A stretch of DNA of 64,000 nt. It comes from DASYTH01 sp035942955. Its GTDB lineage: Bacteria > Actinomycetota > Actinomycetes > Mycobacteriales > Pseudonocardiaceae. Where the stretch lies: NCBI RefSeq assembly GCF_035942955.1, contig NZ_DASZCQ010000217.1:41866-105865 (forward strand), written 5' to 3'. Shown here piece by piece: positions 31,578-40,367 of this stretch. Each line of letters starts with the position of its first letter. Position 1 is the stretch's first letter. Made by a program: the position numbers and the translations under genes. The notes beneath the pieces are model-generated. The model did not search any database, was not told where the DNA came from, and was given only the letters and a program-made list of their open reading frames with translations.

Positions 31578-33335
31578 GTGAACCGACGTGACGACGATCT
31601 TGGGGTGACGATGGAGATACGCCTTCCGGCCGAAACGAAGGTCGGCGACGGCACAAGGGATCCGGCGAGCCGCGGCCGGGTTCCGGAGTTTCTCGGGCTT
31701 CCCGCCGATGTGCTGGTTCGGCACCGGGCCAGGCTGCTCGACCCCTCGACCGCCGTCGTGGGACCGAGCGGTCGCCGAGTGGAGTCCACCGTGTACCGAG
31801 CGGACACGCTGTTGCTCCCGTTGCGACAGGCGCTGCTGCCGGATGTGATCGAGCGGTACAACAAGGCGTTGGAGCCGCTGGGCTTCGAGCTCAAGGTCGT
31901 CCTGCCGGACACGCCGACGTGGTGCAAGGCGCGCGACCGGCTCAGCCCCGACCTCCAGATTCCGATCCTGCTGCTGTCGCGTGAGGACAGGCTGTCCGAT
32001 CGCGCGCCCGACCCGTGGGCGGCGCTGGTCGCGCTGCGCCGTTCGATGGCCGGATTCGACGCCGCGGAAGCGGACGTCGACGTGATCGAGTTGGAGCACC
32101 TCGTGGCCGCCGCGGCCGTGGAGGTCGGCGGGGCCCCGTTCGGCAACGGCTCGGTGGCGTCGCCGTTCGGCAACGGATCCTTCGGGATGCCGTTCGGCAA
32201 CGGCAGCGCGGGCCTGTCGCTGGCGACCGGAGCGCGCAACCCGGTGCGGGTGTTCGTGCCGGAGCCCAAGCGCTGCGGTGATCCCAAGCAGCTTCCGGCC
32301 GGCCGGCGCCCGGTCGTGGCGGTGCTCGACACCGGCATCGGAGACCACCCGTGGCTCACCCTCGCGCCGGCCGACCCGGACCCGGTGATCGAGGTCTCCG
32401 AGGAGTTCCAGACGCTGCTGTCCGACCAGGAGGCCGCGGTCGCACTGGCCAGTGGCGCGCCCGAGCCGCCGCGGCTGACGCCGTTCGAGGAGCGCGACGT
32501 GATCCAGCCGCTGCTCGGGCTGACCGACTCGGTCGCCGGGCACGGCACGTTCGTGGCCGGGCTGGTGTTCCAGAACTGCCCCGACGCGCGCATCCTGTCG
32601 CTGCGGGTGCTGCACACCGACGGGATCGGCTCCGACGCCTCGGTGCTGCTGGCGCTGGAATGGCTGCACGACCGGCACAAGGCCGCGCTGACCGACAACC
32701 GCCCCGAGGAGCTGATCGACGTCGTGTCGCTGTCGCTGGGGTTCTACCCCGAGGCCAGCAACCAGCTGATCAGCAGCCGGCTGGCCAGGGCCGTCAAGAA
32801 GCTGACCGATCTCGGCGTCGCCGTGGTGGCCGCCGCCGGCAACGACGCCACCACCCGGCCGTTCGTGCCGGCCGCCATGGCGCTCAACACCGACGGCTCC
32901 AACAACGGCAACGAGCTGCTCGTCGCGGTCGGCGCGCTCAACGCGTCCGGCCGGACCGTCGCGGCGTTCTCCAACGAGGGCGACTGGGTCACCTGCTGGG
33001 CGCCCGGCAACGCCGTGGTCAGCACCGTGCCGCTGTGGGAGGGCGCCGAGGGTCCGGACGTGGTGGTTCCCGACCCGGACGCCGAGCTGGAGGCGGAGCC
33101 GGCGTCGGGCAACGGGCAGAAGCGGCCACGGACCGGTCCGGACAACGACGACTTGAGGACCGGGTTCGCCGTATGGGCCGGCACGTCCTTCGCCACGCCG
33201 GTGGTGGCCGGCATCCTGGCCGGATGCCTTGCCGACCGGCCGGACGGGAAGACCGACGAGGAGCGCTTCGAGCGGGCGAGGGCCGCGCTGGCCGAGACGA
33301 GGGCGAAGCTGGCCGAAAACAAGTGGCACAACTGA
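31578..33335 (+). CDS. Intracellular subtilisin-like (S8) serine protease, CHAT-associated
   Basis: 585 residues from GTG 31578 (ATG 31611 possible). No signal peptide. The N-terminal ~180 residues form an unrecognised prodomain-like region. A PFGNGS-based triple repeat follows (~187-213). The S8 domain has catalytic D251 (VAVLDTGIGDHP), H322 (AGHGTFVAGLV), oxyanion N422 (AAAGNDATT) and S537 (WAGTSFATPVVAG), so it should be active. An acidic insert (~493-528) lies before the Ser motif. It is 49 bases upstream of a TPR-CHAT gene on the same strand, which suggests two proteases acting in one pathway. Target unknown. Confidence 0.9.
   Translation: MNRRDDDLGVTMEIRLPAETKVGDGTRDPASRGRVPEFLGLPADVLVRHRARLLDPSTAVVGPSGRRVESTVYRADTLLLPLRQALLPDVIERYNKALEPLGFELKVVLPDTPTWCKARDRLSPDLQIPILLLSREDRLSDRAPDPWAALVALRRSMAGFDAAEADVDVIELEHLVAAAAVEVGGAPFGNGSVASPFGNGSFGMPFGNGSAGLSLATGARNPVRVFVPEPKRCGDPKQLPAGRRPVVAVLDTGIGDHPWLTLAPADPDPVIEVSEEFQTLLSDQEAAVALASGAPEPPRLTPFEERDVIQPLLGLTDSVAGHGTFVAGLVFQNCPDARILSLRVLHTDGIGSDASVLLALEWLHDRHKAALTDNRPEELIDVVSLSLGFYPEASNQLISSRLARAVKKLTDLGVAVVAAAGNDATTRPFVPAAMALNTDGSNNGNELLVAVGALNASGRTVAAFSNEGDWVTCWAPGNAVVSTVPLWEGAEGPDVVVPDPDAELEAEPASGNGQKRPRTGPDNDDLRTGFAVWAGTSFATPVVAGILAGCLADRPDGKTDEERFERARAALAETRAKLAENKWHN
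32136..32216 (+). repeat. Threefold 27-bp coding repeat in the subtilase (PFGNGSxxx)
   Basis: Three tandem 9-residue units PFGNGSVAS, PFGNGSFGM, PFGNGSAGL between the N-terminal region and the protease domain. Probably a flexible linker, or a processing/recognition site. Confidence 0.9.
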
Positions 33336-33384
33336 TCTCCAGGCCCGCGTCGGACCGCGCCGCGCAGCCCGTAACGTACTGAGC

Positions 33385-36063
33385 ATGTCGGATGGGCGCA
33401 GCTCGCGAGACGCGGCCCGCGAGCAGGTCCTCCGGCAGGCGGCAGCGCTGCGCGGGCGGGCCCGCGACGCGACCTACGCGTACAGCTTCGCCGAGGCGCG
33501 CCGGCTGCTTCGGGAGGCGCTTGCCGTGCTCGACACGCTGGACGCGTCCGGCGACGTCGAGCTGACCGCGTTGCGGGTGTACGTGCTGGTCAGCCTCGCA
33601 TACGCGGAGACGGAGGGCGGGCCGATCGCGGTCGGGCTCGAGCATCTCGACGCCGCGGACGCGTTGCTGGCGACCATTCCGGACGGTGCGCGGCGCACCG
33701 AGCTGGCCGGCGCCGTGCTGCAGCAGCGCGGGTTCCTGCTGATCAGGGCCGGTCGCATCGACGACGGCCTCGAGGAGCTCGACGTCGCCGCGCAGTGGCT
33801 GGAAAGCGGGCTGGCCAGCGGGTTCGGCGATCCCAACGTGCTGGCCAGCCTGTACCTCAACCAGAGCCTTGCCCACATCGGACGGGCCCAGCCTCGGCTT
33901 GCCGCCCGCGCCCTCGAGCGCTGCATCGAGCTGTGCGACCAGCACGAGGTGCACCCGATCATCGGCATCAAGGCGCGGCACAACCTCGGCTACGTCGCCT
34001 ACATGACCGGGGACATGCCGACCGCGTTGCGGTACTACGAGGACACCGCTCGCAGCTGCCAGACCCGCGCGCCCGGGATGCTTCCCGTGGTGCGGCTGGA
34101 CCAGGCGCGGGCGCTGCTGGCGGCCGGGCTGGTGGAGAACGCGGCCCGGCATCTGGACGAGGCGCTGCCGTTGCTGCGCAGGCGGCGGGCCGGGCAGGAC
34201 GTCGCCGAGGCCGAGGTGACCAGGGCCGCGGCGGCGTTGCTCGAGGGCGACGTGCGGCGGGCCGCGCGGCTGGCGCGGTCGGCGGAGCGGCGCTTCACCC
34301 GGCGCGGCAACACCAGATGGGCGGCCATCGCCGCGCTCGCCGAGCTGCGCGCCGCCACGGTGGCCGCGCTCGGCGCCCGCCGGATCCCGGAGTCGTTGCC
34401 CACCAAGGCGGTCAAGCTGTCCGAGCACCTGCGCGCGCTGATGCTGGAGGACGAGACCGAGCTGGCGCTGATGCTGGCCGTGCGGCTGGAGATCGCGCGG
34501 GGCGAGCCGGCCGCGGCCGCCCTGCTGCTCGACCAGGTGCGGCGTCCACGTGCGACGTCCCCTGTGGACCATCGGATGCTGCGCCGGCTGTGCCGGGCGG
34601 AGTTGGCCGTGGCGGAGGGAAATCCGCGGGCCGCGCTGGCCGAGGCGCGGGCCGGGCTGGCCGAGCTGGGCCGGGCCAGGGACCGGATGGGTGGCCTCGA
34701 GCTGGTGTGCGGCACCGCGATCCACGGTCAGGAGCTCGGCGAGCTGGGCACCCGGCTGGTGCTGCAGGCCGGTCGCACCAACGTCCGGCAGCTGTTCGGC
34801 TGGCTGGAGCGCACCAGGGCGCAGGTGTACCGCTATGAGCCGATGCCGACGATCGACGACCCGGTGCTGGCCGAGAAGGTCGACGAGCTGCGCTCGAAGC
34901 GCCGGGCGGTGCAGCTGGAACGTGTGGCCGGGCGGCCGGCGCGGCGCCAGGCCCGCCAGGTGGCCATGCTGGAGCGGGAGATCGTGAGCCAGGGCTGGTA
35001 CGCCACCCCGTGGGGCCGGCCGAAACCGGTGGCCACCTTCGCCGACGTGGCGTCGGCGCTCGGCGACCGGGCGCTGATCACGTTCGCGACCTCCGGTGAC
35101 GAGCTGGTCGCCGTCGTGGCCACCGCGTCGAGGGCCCGGCTGGTCCGCCTCGGCTCGGCGAGCCTGGCCGGTGAGTGGGCCGCCCGGCTGCACGCCGACC
35201 TCGACGCGCTGGCGCCGGACAGCCTGCCCGGCGCGATGGCCGCGGTGGTGGCCAGATCGGCCAGCCGCACCGCCGACGCCCTTGACGCGCAGCTGGTCCG
35301 CCCGTTGCACGGCCTGCTCGACCGCAGCGTCCGCACCGCCGCCCGCGCGCTGGACACTCAGCTCGTCCGTCCACTGTCGACACTCACCGGCGGCCGCGAG
35401 CTGATCGTCGTGCCCACCGGCGCGCTCTACGCCGTACCGTGGGGCAGCCTCCCGTCGCTGGCCGGCTGCCCCGTCGTGGTCGCGCCCTCGGCCACCGCCT
35501 GGCTGGCCGCCGAACGAGGCGAGCACCACGGCGACCGGGTCGTGCTCGCCCGCGGCCCGCTGCTCACCGAGGCCATCGCCGAAGAGGGTCCACTTCGGAC
35601 AATCTACCCGAACTCCGTGCGGCTGAGCGGAACCGCCGCCACCGTGTCGACCGTGTTGGACGCCCTCGACGGCGCCGGCATCGCCCACCTCGCCGCGCAC
35701 GGCGCGCACGAGCCCACCAACGCCCTGTTCTCCCGCCTCGAGCTGGCCGACGGCCCGCTGTTCGCCCACGAGCTGTCCCGCCTGCGCGAGCCACCCCGGC
35801 AGGTCGTGCTCGCCGCGTGCGAGCTGGCCATGAACCACATCCGCCCCGGCGACGAGGCCCTCGGCTTCGCCGGCGCCCTGCTGGCCGGCGGCGTCCGCAC
35901 GGTCGTCGCCGCCATCAGCCGCGTCGGCGACCTCGCCGCCGCCACCGCCATGGTCGACTACCACACCAGCGTCGCCGCCGGCACCCGCCCCGCCGTCGCC
36001 CTCGCCGAAGCCATCGCCGCCGACCCCTTCCGCCGCCCGTTCATCTGCCTGGGTGCCGGATGA
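33385..36063 (+). CDS. TPR-CHAT caspase-like protease
   Basis: 892 residues. About 450 residues of TPR-like helical repeats (for example DMPTALRYYEDTARSCQ and GLVENAARHLDEALPLL) precede a CHAT domain. The caspase-type dyad is His772 in IAHLAAHGAHE and Cys812 in VVLAACELA; the domain opens with RELIVVPTGALYAVPWGSLP. A near-duplicated ALDxQLVRPL segment occurs at ~633-664. CHAT proteases with TPR sensors are activated by partner proteins in several immune and cell-death systems. The neighbouring S8 protease is the obvious partner. Start ATG 33385; the end overlaps the convergent methyltransferase gene by 23 bases. Confidence 0.92.
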   Translation: MSDGRSSRDAAREQVLRQAAALRGRARDATYAYSFAEARRLLREALAVLDTLDASGDVELTALRVYVLVSLAYAETEGGPIAVGLEHLDAADALLATIPDGARRTELAGAVLQQRGFLLIRAGRIDDGLEELDVAAQWLESGLASGFGDPNVLASLYLNQSLAHIGRAQPRLAARALERCIELCDQHEVHPIIGIKARHNLGYVAYMTGDMPTALRYYEDTARSCQTRAPGMLPVVRLDQARALLAAGLVENAARHLDEALPLLRRRRAGQDVAEAEVTRAAAALLEGDVRRAARLARSAERRFTRRGNTRWAAIAALAELRAATVAALGARRIPESLPTKAVKLSEHLRALMLEDETELALMLAVRLEIARGEPAAAALLLDQVRRPRATSPVDHRMLRRLCRAELAVAEGNPRAALAEARAGLAELGRARDRMGGLELVCGTAIHGQELGELGTRLVLQAGRTNVRQLFGWLERTRAQVYRYEPMPTIDDPVLAEKVDELRSKRRAVQLERVAGRPARRQARQVAMLEREIVSQGWYATPWGRPKPVATFADVASALGDRALITFATSGDELVAVVATASRARLVRLGSASLAGEWAARLHADLDALAPDSLPGAMAAVVARSASRTADALDAQLVRPLHGLLDRSVRTAARALDTQLVRPLSTLTGGRELIVVPTGALYAVPWGSLPSLAGCPVVVAPSATAWLAAERGEHHGDRVVLARGPLLTEAIAEEGPLRTIYPNSVRLSGTAATVSTVLDALDGAGIAHLAAHGAHEPTNALFSRLELADGPLFAHELSRLREPPRQVVLAACELAMNHIRPGDEALGFAGALLAGGVRTVVAAISRVGDLAAATAMVDYHTSVAAGTRPAVALAEAIAADPFRRPFICLGAG

Positions 36064-36667
36064 ACTCGAACAGCCTGGTGTCGCGGCGGTAGAGCAGGGC
36101 CGGACCGGTCAGCCGGTTGGCGCCCACCGTCGAGGAGGAATCCGGGTCGGGGTGGAAGGCCAGCTCCTCGAACCCGTTGTCGGCGAACCACTCCCGGATC
36201 GCCGGTGTCAGGTCGGGGGGCTCGCGGTGGCGGGTCCAGATCACGGTGGCGCCCGGCGCGCAGAGGCGGGGCAGCTCGGTGATCGTGTGGCGGATGTCCT
36301 CGTCGGAGATGTTGCCGAACACGCCGCAGACCAAAGCCAGGTGGACGGGGACCACGCCGTCGTAGGCGGCGGTGAGCCCGGCGTCGCCGGTGACGACCTC
36401 GACGCCCGCGGGAGCGGCTTTCCTTGCCAGCGCGGCGTTGCGGGGGTCCAGCTCGACGAGCCGGGCCCGCACGTCGCCCCGGCGCGGGTGGTCGGTGAGC
36501 ACGCCGAGCAGGTCGCGGCCCTGCCCGGCGCACATGCTGAGCACGCGGATCGGGCCGGGCGGCCGGCCGTCCAACGCCTGCCGAATGTGGCGCTGCACCA
36601 CCATGAGCCGGCGCCGCAACGATGATCCGGGTTCGTCGTATTCCTCGTGCCAGGCCACCCAGTCCAC
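36041..36667 (-). CDS. Class I SAM-dependent methyltransferase-like protein
   Basis: 208 residues from GTG. VLSMCAGQGRDLLGVL is motif I, ARLVELDPRNAALARKAA the acidic-loop strand, and VCGVFGNISDEDI the catalytic-side strand. The start DWVAWHEEYDEPGSSL is typical of an actinobacterial subgroup with unknown substrate. Third gene of an operon with an SDR and a QueA-like gene (17-base gap). Confidence 0.8.
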   Translation of the reverse strand: MDWVAWHEEYDEPGSSLRRRLMVVQRHIRQALDGRPPGPIRVLSMCAGQGRDLLGVLTDHPRRGDVRARLVELDPRNAALARKAAPAGVEVVTGDAGLTAAYDGVVPVHLALVCGVFGNISDEDIRHTITELPRLCAPGATVIWTRHREPPDLTPAIREWFADNGFEELAFHPDPDSSSTVGANRLTGPALLYRRDTRLFEFIRHPGR

Positions 36668-36684
36668 GGCCCGACGGTACCCGG

Positions 36685-37701
36685 TCAGGGCAGGATCAGG
36701 TTGACGTCGCCGAACTCGTGCCAGAGGTAGCCGGCCGAGATGGCCTCGGTGTAGGTGTGGTCGAGCAGCCGGGGGCCGGCGATCGTGGTCAGCATGTCCA
36801 CATGGGAGGCTTGCGCTTCGTGGAAACCGGTCAGCAGGCCGTCGGTCACCCGTACCCCTCGACCGGGTGTCACGATCAGGTCGGTCCAGCCGTTGGCCGG
36901 GTGGACGAGACCGTCCGCGCCGGCCGCGGTTTCCAGGGCGCGCACCGCCGTGGTGCCGATCGCGATGATCCGGCCGCCGGCCGCCCTGGCCTGGTTGACC
37001 ACTCTGGCGCTGTGCGCGCTCACGGCGAACGGCTCGGGATAGGGGCGCTCGTGGGCCTCCGGTGAGGCGACGCCGGTGTGCAGCAGCACCGGGGCGAACT
37101 GGATGCCGGCCGAGACCAGGCGGCTGACCATGCGGTCGGTGAACGGCCGGGAGGCGCTCGGCATCTCCGCGCTGCCCGGGGTGGTGCCGAACACCGTCCG
37201 GTAGTACGACAGCGGCCAGCGCCGGTGGACGTAGGAGTACCGGATCGGCGCGCCGAACGCGTCGAGGTACGGGCGAACGGCCGTGTCGAGGGTGGCGATC
37301 CAGAGGCGTCCGGCCGAGTAGGGCTCGCGCAGGGTCACGGTGGCACCGCCGACCAGCGGGTAGCTGTCGCCCGCGGCGGCGTCGCCGAACGGCTCGGTGG
37401 CCTTCGCGGTGTTGCGGCGCGGCTCGACCAGCCAGGAGCCGTCCGGCTGCTCGGTGGAGAAGTGCACGGTGAGCTCGCCGCCGGTGACGCCCACCGCGGC
37501 CGGCAGGGTGGCCGAGGTGTTCACCACCAGCACGTCCCCCGGTGCCAGCAGGCCGGGCAGATCGGTGAACCGGTGGTGGCGCACGGTGTCACTCGACCGG
37601 TGGCCGACGAGCAGCCGCACGCGGTCGCGGCTCAGCCCGCGCGCCTCGGGCGGCTCGTGCGCCTCAAGCTCGGCCGGCAGGGTGAACTCCAGCGCGGTCA
37701 T
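36685..37701 (-). CDS. QueA-like S-adenosylmethionine:tRNA ribosyltransferase-isomerase
   Basis: 338 residues, close to QueA length. LLAPGDVLVVNTSATLPA, a YQTVFA-like stretch (SYYRTVFGTTPGSAEMPSA, with TDRMVSRLVSAGI after it) and IAIGTTAVRALETAA match the family, which transfers the ribosyl part of SAM to preQ1 in tRNA. The classic LHVGxGTF is LLHTGVASP here. No other queuosine gene is in the window, and many actinobacteria carry such solitary paralogues, so its substrate may differ. ATG overlaps the SDR stop (ATGA). Confidence 0.82.
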   Translation of the reverse strand: MTALEFTLPAELEAHEPPEARGLSRDRVRLLVGHRSSDTVRHHRFTDLPGLLAPGDVLVVNTSATLPAAVGVTGGELTVHFSTEQPDGSWLVEPRRNTAKATEPFGDAAAGDSYPLVGGATVTLREPYSAGRLWIATLDTAVRPYLDAFGAPIRYSYVHRRWPLSYYRTVFGTTPGSAEMPSASRPFTDRMVSRLVSAGIQFAPVLLHTGVASPEAHERPYPEPFAVSAHSARVVNQARAAGGRIIAIGTTAVRALETAAGADGLVHPANGWTDLIVTPGRGVRVTDGLLTGFHEAQASHVDMLTTIAGPRLLDHTYTEAISAGYLWHEFGDVNLILP

Positions 37702-38387
37702 GCCCGCGCCGGCACGGCGAGGTCGGTCAGCCGCACGCGGCCCGAGTCAGGGCGGGTGCATACCAGGTGGAGGAACGCCGGGACGACGGTCTGCGGCAGC
37801 GGGCGGTCGCTGATGTCCTCGCCGGGGAAGGCCTCCTGGTGCATCCGGGTGCGCAGGTCGCCGGGGTCCACCCACCACACCCGGACGTCCGGCTCCTCCG
37901 CCGCGAGCACCCGGCTGGCCTGCTCGATCGCGGCCTTCGCCGAGCCGTAGCCGCCCCAACCTTCGTAGCCCTCGACGGCGGCGTCCGAGGTGATGTTGAC
38001 GATCGACCCGGACTTCTCGCGCAGCGCCGGCAGCGCCCACTGGATGAGCCCGAGCGGGCCGATCACGTTGACCTCGTACACCTCACGCAGCGCCTCGAGG
38101 GGGTAGTCGGCCAGCCGCGGCTGCGGGCTCGGGCCGAGGATGCCGGCGTTGTTCACCAGCAGGTCCGCGCCGCCGAGCTCGTCGGCGGCGGCCACGAGGG
38201 CCGCCCGGTGCGCGGGGTCGGTGACGTCGCCGGGCAGGGCGCGGACGTCGCCGAGGACCGCGGCCGCGCGGCTCAGCGCCGCCGCGCCGCGGGCATCGAC
38301 GACGAGCCTCCACCCCGCCTCGGCCAGGCCCTGCGCCAAGGCAAGGCCCAATCCCCTTGACGCTCCGGTGATGATCGCGACAGGCAT
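37698..38387 (-). CDS. Short-chain dehydrogenase/reductase
   Basis: 229 residues. Cofactor motif TGASRGLGLALAQGL, NNAGILGP, and the active-site Ser plus YxxxK equivalents in SDAAVEGYEGWGGYGSAKAAIE. NAD(P)-dependent oxidoreductase of unknown substrate, cytoplasmic. Leads the operon with the QueA-like and methyltransferase genes; divergent from the histidine kinase. Confidence 0.88.
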   Translation of the reverse strand: MPVAIITGASRGLGLALAQGLAEAGWRLVVDARGAAALSRAAAVLGDVRALPGDVTDPAHRAALVAAADELGGADLLVNNAGILGPSPQPRLADYPLEALREVYEVNVIGPLGLIQWALPALREKSGSIVNITSDAAVEGYEGWGGYGSAKAAIEQASRVLAAEEPDVRVWWVDPGDLRTRMHQEAFPGEDISDRPLPQTVVPAFLHLVCTRPDSGRVRLTDLAVPARA

Positions 38388-38444
38388 CGCGTGCGCACCT
38401 CCGTTCCTCTGCTGTCGACGCTAGGTTCGCCGCCCGCCGCCGCC

Positions 38445-38499
38445 ATCGGGCCGCGGGCCGGACCGGCCTCGGACTTTGGACCTAGGACCGCGGCCCGAT
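38445..38499. promoter_or_regulatory. Long inverted repeat and DevR-like box in the SDR / histidine kinase divergent region
   Basis: ATCGGGCCGCGG (38445-38456) and CCGCGGCCCGAT (38488-38499) are perfect 12-bp arms around 31 bases. The loop contains CGGACTTTGGACC, which resembles the GGGACTT-NN-GGCCC box of DevR/DosR-type NarL regulators. The downstream gene pair is a GAF kinase with a NarL-type regulator, so autoregulation is plausible. Confidence 0.45.
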
Positions 38500-38532
38500 C
38501 CCGAACCGCCGCCGGCTGGGTACCGTGGCCGT

Positions 38533-39666
38533 GTGACCGGAATCGAGCGCGACGAGCTGCGCGAGGTGAGCGCCGCGGTGCTGGCGGTCACCTCCCATCT
38601 GTCCGTTCGGGACGTGTTGCAGACGATCCTCACCACCGCGCGGCGGCTGCTCGACGCCCGGTACGCCGCGCTCGGCGTGCCGGACAACAAGGGCTCGTTC
38701 CGGGAGTTCCTCGCCGACGGGATCAGCGACGAGCAGTGGGCGGCGATCGGCCCGGTGCCCCGTCAGCACGGCCTGCTCGGGCTGATGCTGTGCGACCCGA
38801 ACCCGGTGCGGCTGGCCGACATCCGCGACCACCCGAAGTTCGGCTGGTGGCCGGCGGCGCATCCGGAGCTGACCGACTTCCTCGGTATGCCCATTGTGGA
38901 CGGTGAGGAGATCCTGGGCGAGCTGTTCCTGGCCAACAGCCGCCGCCCCGGCGGGTTCACCGCCGCCGACGAGGAGCTGCTCCGCCTGCTCGCCGCGCAC
39001 GCCGCCATCGCGCTGGTCAACGCCCGGCTCTACGAGCGCAGCCGCGAGCTGTCCATTGTGGAGGAACGCAATCGGATCGCCCGGGAGCTGCACGACGCGG
39101 TCACCCAGAAGCTGTTCAGCCTGCGGCTGACCGCCGACGCCGCGGCCTCGTTGCTGCGCGAGGATCCGGACCGGGCCGGCGCGGTGCTTGACGGCGTGCG
39201 CAAGCTGGCCGCGGAGGCCACCGAGGAGCTCCGCGCGATCGTGGTCGGCCAGCGCCCGGTCGACCTCACCGGCGACGATCTGAGCGTGGCCCTGCGCAAG
39301 CAGGTCGACCTGCTCGACCGGGTGCACGACGCCGAGGTGCGGTTCGCCGGCCGGTGCGTGCCCCGCCTGTCCGACGACCGGCTGGAGGGCGTCTACCGGG
39401 TCGCGCAGGAGGCCATGCACAACGCGCTGCGGCACGCCGAGGCCGGCCGGATCGACGTAAACCTGCTGTGCCGCAACGGATACGTGGTGCTCGAGGTCAC
39501 CGACGACGGCCGCGGCTTCGATCCGCTCGCCGCCGGCGAGGCCACCCGCCGGCTTGGCCTGGCCTCGATGCGCGAGCGGGCCCGCACGCTCAGCGGCCAG
39601 CTCACCGTGACGTCGAGCCCCGGCGCCGGAACGACGGTGCGGTTGGCGGTGCCGACCGATGCCTGA
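38533..39666 (+). CDS. GAF-domain sensor histidine kinase (DevS/NarX-like)
   Basis: 377 residues from GTG; TACCGT seven bases upstream suggests a leaderless start. One GAF domain (~15-165; HGLLGLMLCDPNPVRLADI), then a HisKA_3 dimerisation helix with phospho-accepting His in RNRIARELHDAVTQKLF, and a HATPase_c domain (QEAMHNALRHAEA, VTDDGRGFDPLA). The GAF resembles those of DevS/DosT but only one copy is present, so the ligand is unclear. No membrane span. Overlaps its response regulator gene by 8 bases. Confidence 0.93.
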   Translation: MTGIERDELREVSAAVLAVTSHLSVRDVLQTILTTARRLLDARYAALGVPDNKGSFREFLADGISDEQWAAIGPVPRQHGLLGLMLCDPNPVRLADIRDHPKFGWWPAAHPELTDFLGMPIVDGEEILGELFLANSRRPGGFTAADEELLRLLAAHAAIALVNARLYERSRELSIVEERNRIARELHDAVTQKLFSLRLTADAAASLLREDPDRAGAVLDGVRKLAAEATEELRAIVVGQRPVDLTGDDLSVALRKQVDLLDRVHDAEVRFAGRCVPRLSDDRLEGVYRVAQEAMHNALRHAEAGRIDVNLLCRNGYVVLEVTDDGRGFDPLAAGEATRRLGLASMRERARTLSGQLTVTSSPGAGTTVRLAVPTDA

Positions 39667-40291
39667 GCCGATCCGCGTGCTCCTCGTCGACGACCATCCC
39701 GTTGTCCGGCAAGGGCTTCGCACGTTCCTGGACCTGCAGGGCGACATCACCGTGGTGGGCGAGGCGGCCGACGGCTCCGCCGGGGTCGCCGCGGCCGAGG
39801 AGCTGCGCCCCGACGTGGTCCTGCTCGACCTGCGCATGCCCGGCTCCGACGGCCTTGACGCGCTGCACGGCCTGCGCGAGCGCGGCAACCCGGCCCGGGT
39901 GCTGGTGATCACCAGCTTCACCGAGCCGGCCGCGGTGCTGCCGGCGGTGCGCGCCGGCGCGTCCGGCTACGTCTACAAGGACGTCGACCCGCCCGCCCTG
40001 GCCGCGGCGATCCGGTCGGTGCACGCCGGGCACGTGCTGCTGCACCCGGACGTGGCCCGCCTGCTCGCCGCAGGCGAGGCCCAGCCGGCCGGCACGGCGC
40101 TGACCGCGCGGGAGCGGGAGGTGCTCGCCGAGGTCGCCCGCGGCCGGTCCAACCGGGAGATCGCCCGCGCCCTTTCCCTGTCGGAGAAGACGGTCAAGAC
40201 GCACGTGAGCGCGATCCTGTCGAAGCTGGGGGTGCAGGACCGGACCCAGGCGGCGCTGGCGGCGGTGCGGACCGGACTCGTGGCGGGCTGA
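39659..40291 (+). CDS. NarL/FixJ-family response regulator
   Basis: 210 residues. Receiver domain with LLVDDHPVVRQGL, phospho-Asp in VVLLDLRMPGSDG, switch Thr/Ser in VITSFTE and Lys in YVYKDVDP. C-terminal LuxR-type HTH LTAREREVLAEVARGRSNRE with SEKTVKTHVSAILSKLGV. Partner of the overlapping GAF kinase. Probable self-regulation through the DevR-like box upstream of the pair. Confidence 0.95.
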   Translation: MPEPIRVLLVDDHPVVRQGLRTFLDLQGDITVVGEAADGSAGVAAAEELRPDVVLLDLRMPGSDGLDALHGLRERGNPARVLVITSFTEPAAVLPAVRAGASGYVYKDVDPPALAAAIRSVHAGHVLLHPDVARLLAAGEAQPAGTALTAREREVLAEVARGRSNREIARALSLSEKTVKTHVSAILSKLGVQDRTQAALAAVRTGLVAG

Positions 40292-40367
40292 GCGCCCCAC
40301 CCCCATCATCACGTTCACGGTGAAGGACAGGTTAATATTCGTTGTCAGATCGGGTTAGCATCACTGC

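Noticed and set aside
32136..32216. CRISPR-like direct repeats
   Set aside because: The 27-bp units lie in frame within the subtilase and have no spacers; it is a coding repeat. No CRISPR array was seen anywhere in the window.
33019..35964. 981-codon minus-strand open frame opposite the CHAT gene
   Set aside because: Composition artefact of GC-rich codons; Gln/His/Arg-rich without domains, and the plus strand encodes a full TPR-CHAT protein.
40342..40361. TTGTCA and TAGCAT as a promoter for the LysR gene at 40368
   Set aside because: Spacer of 8 bases is too short for a -35/-10 pair.
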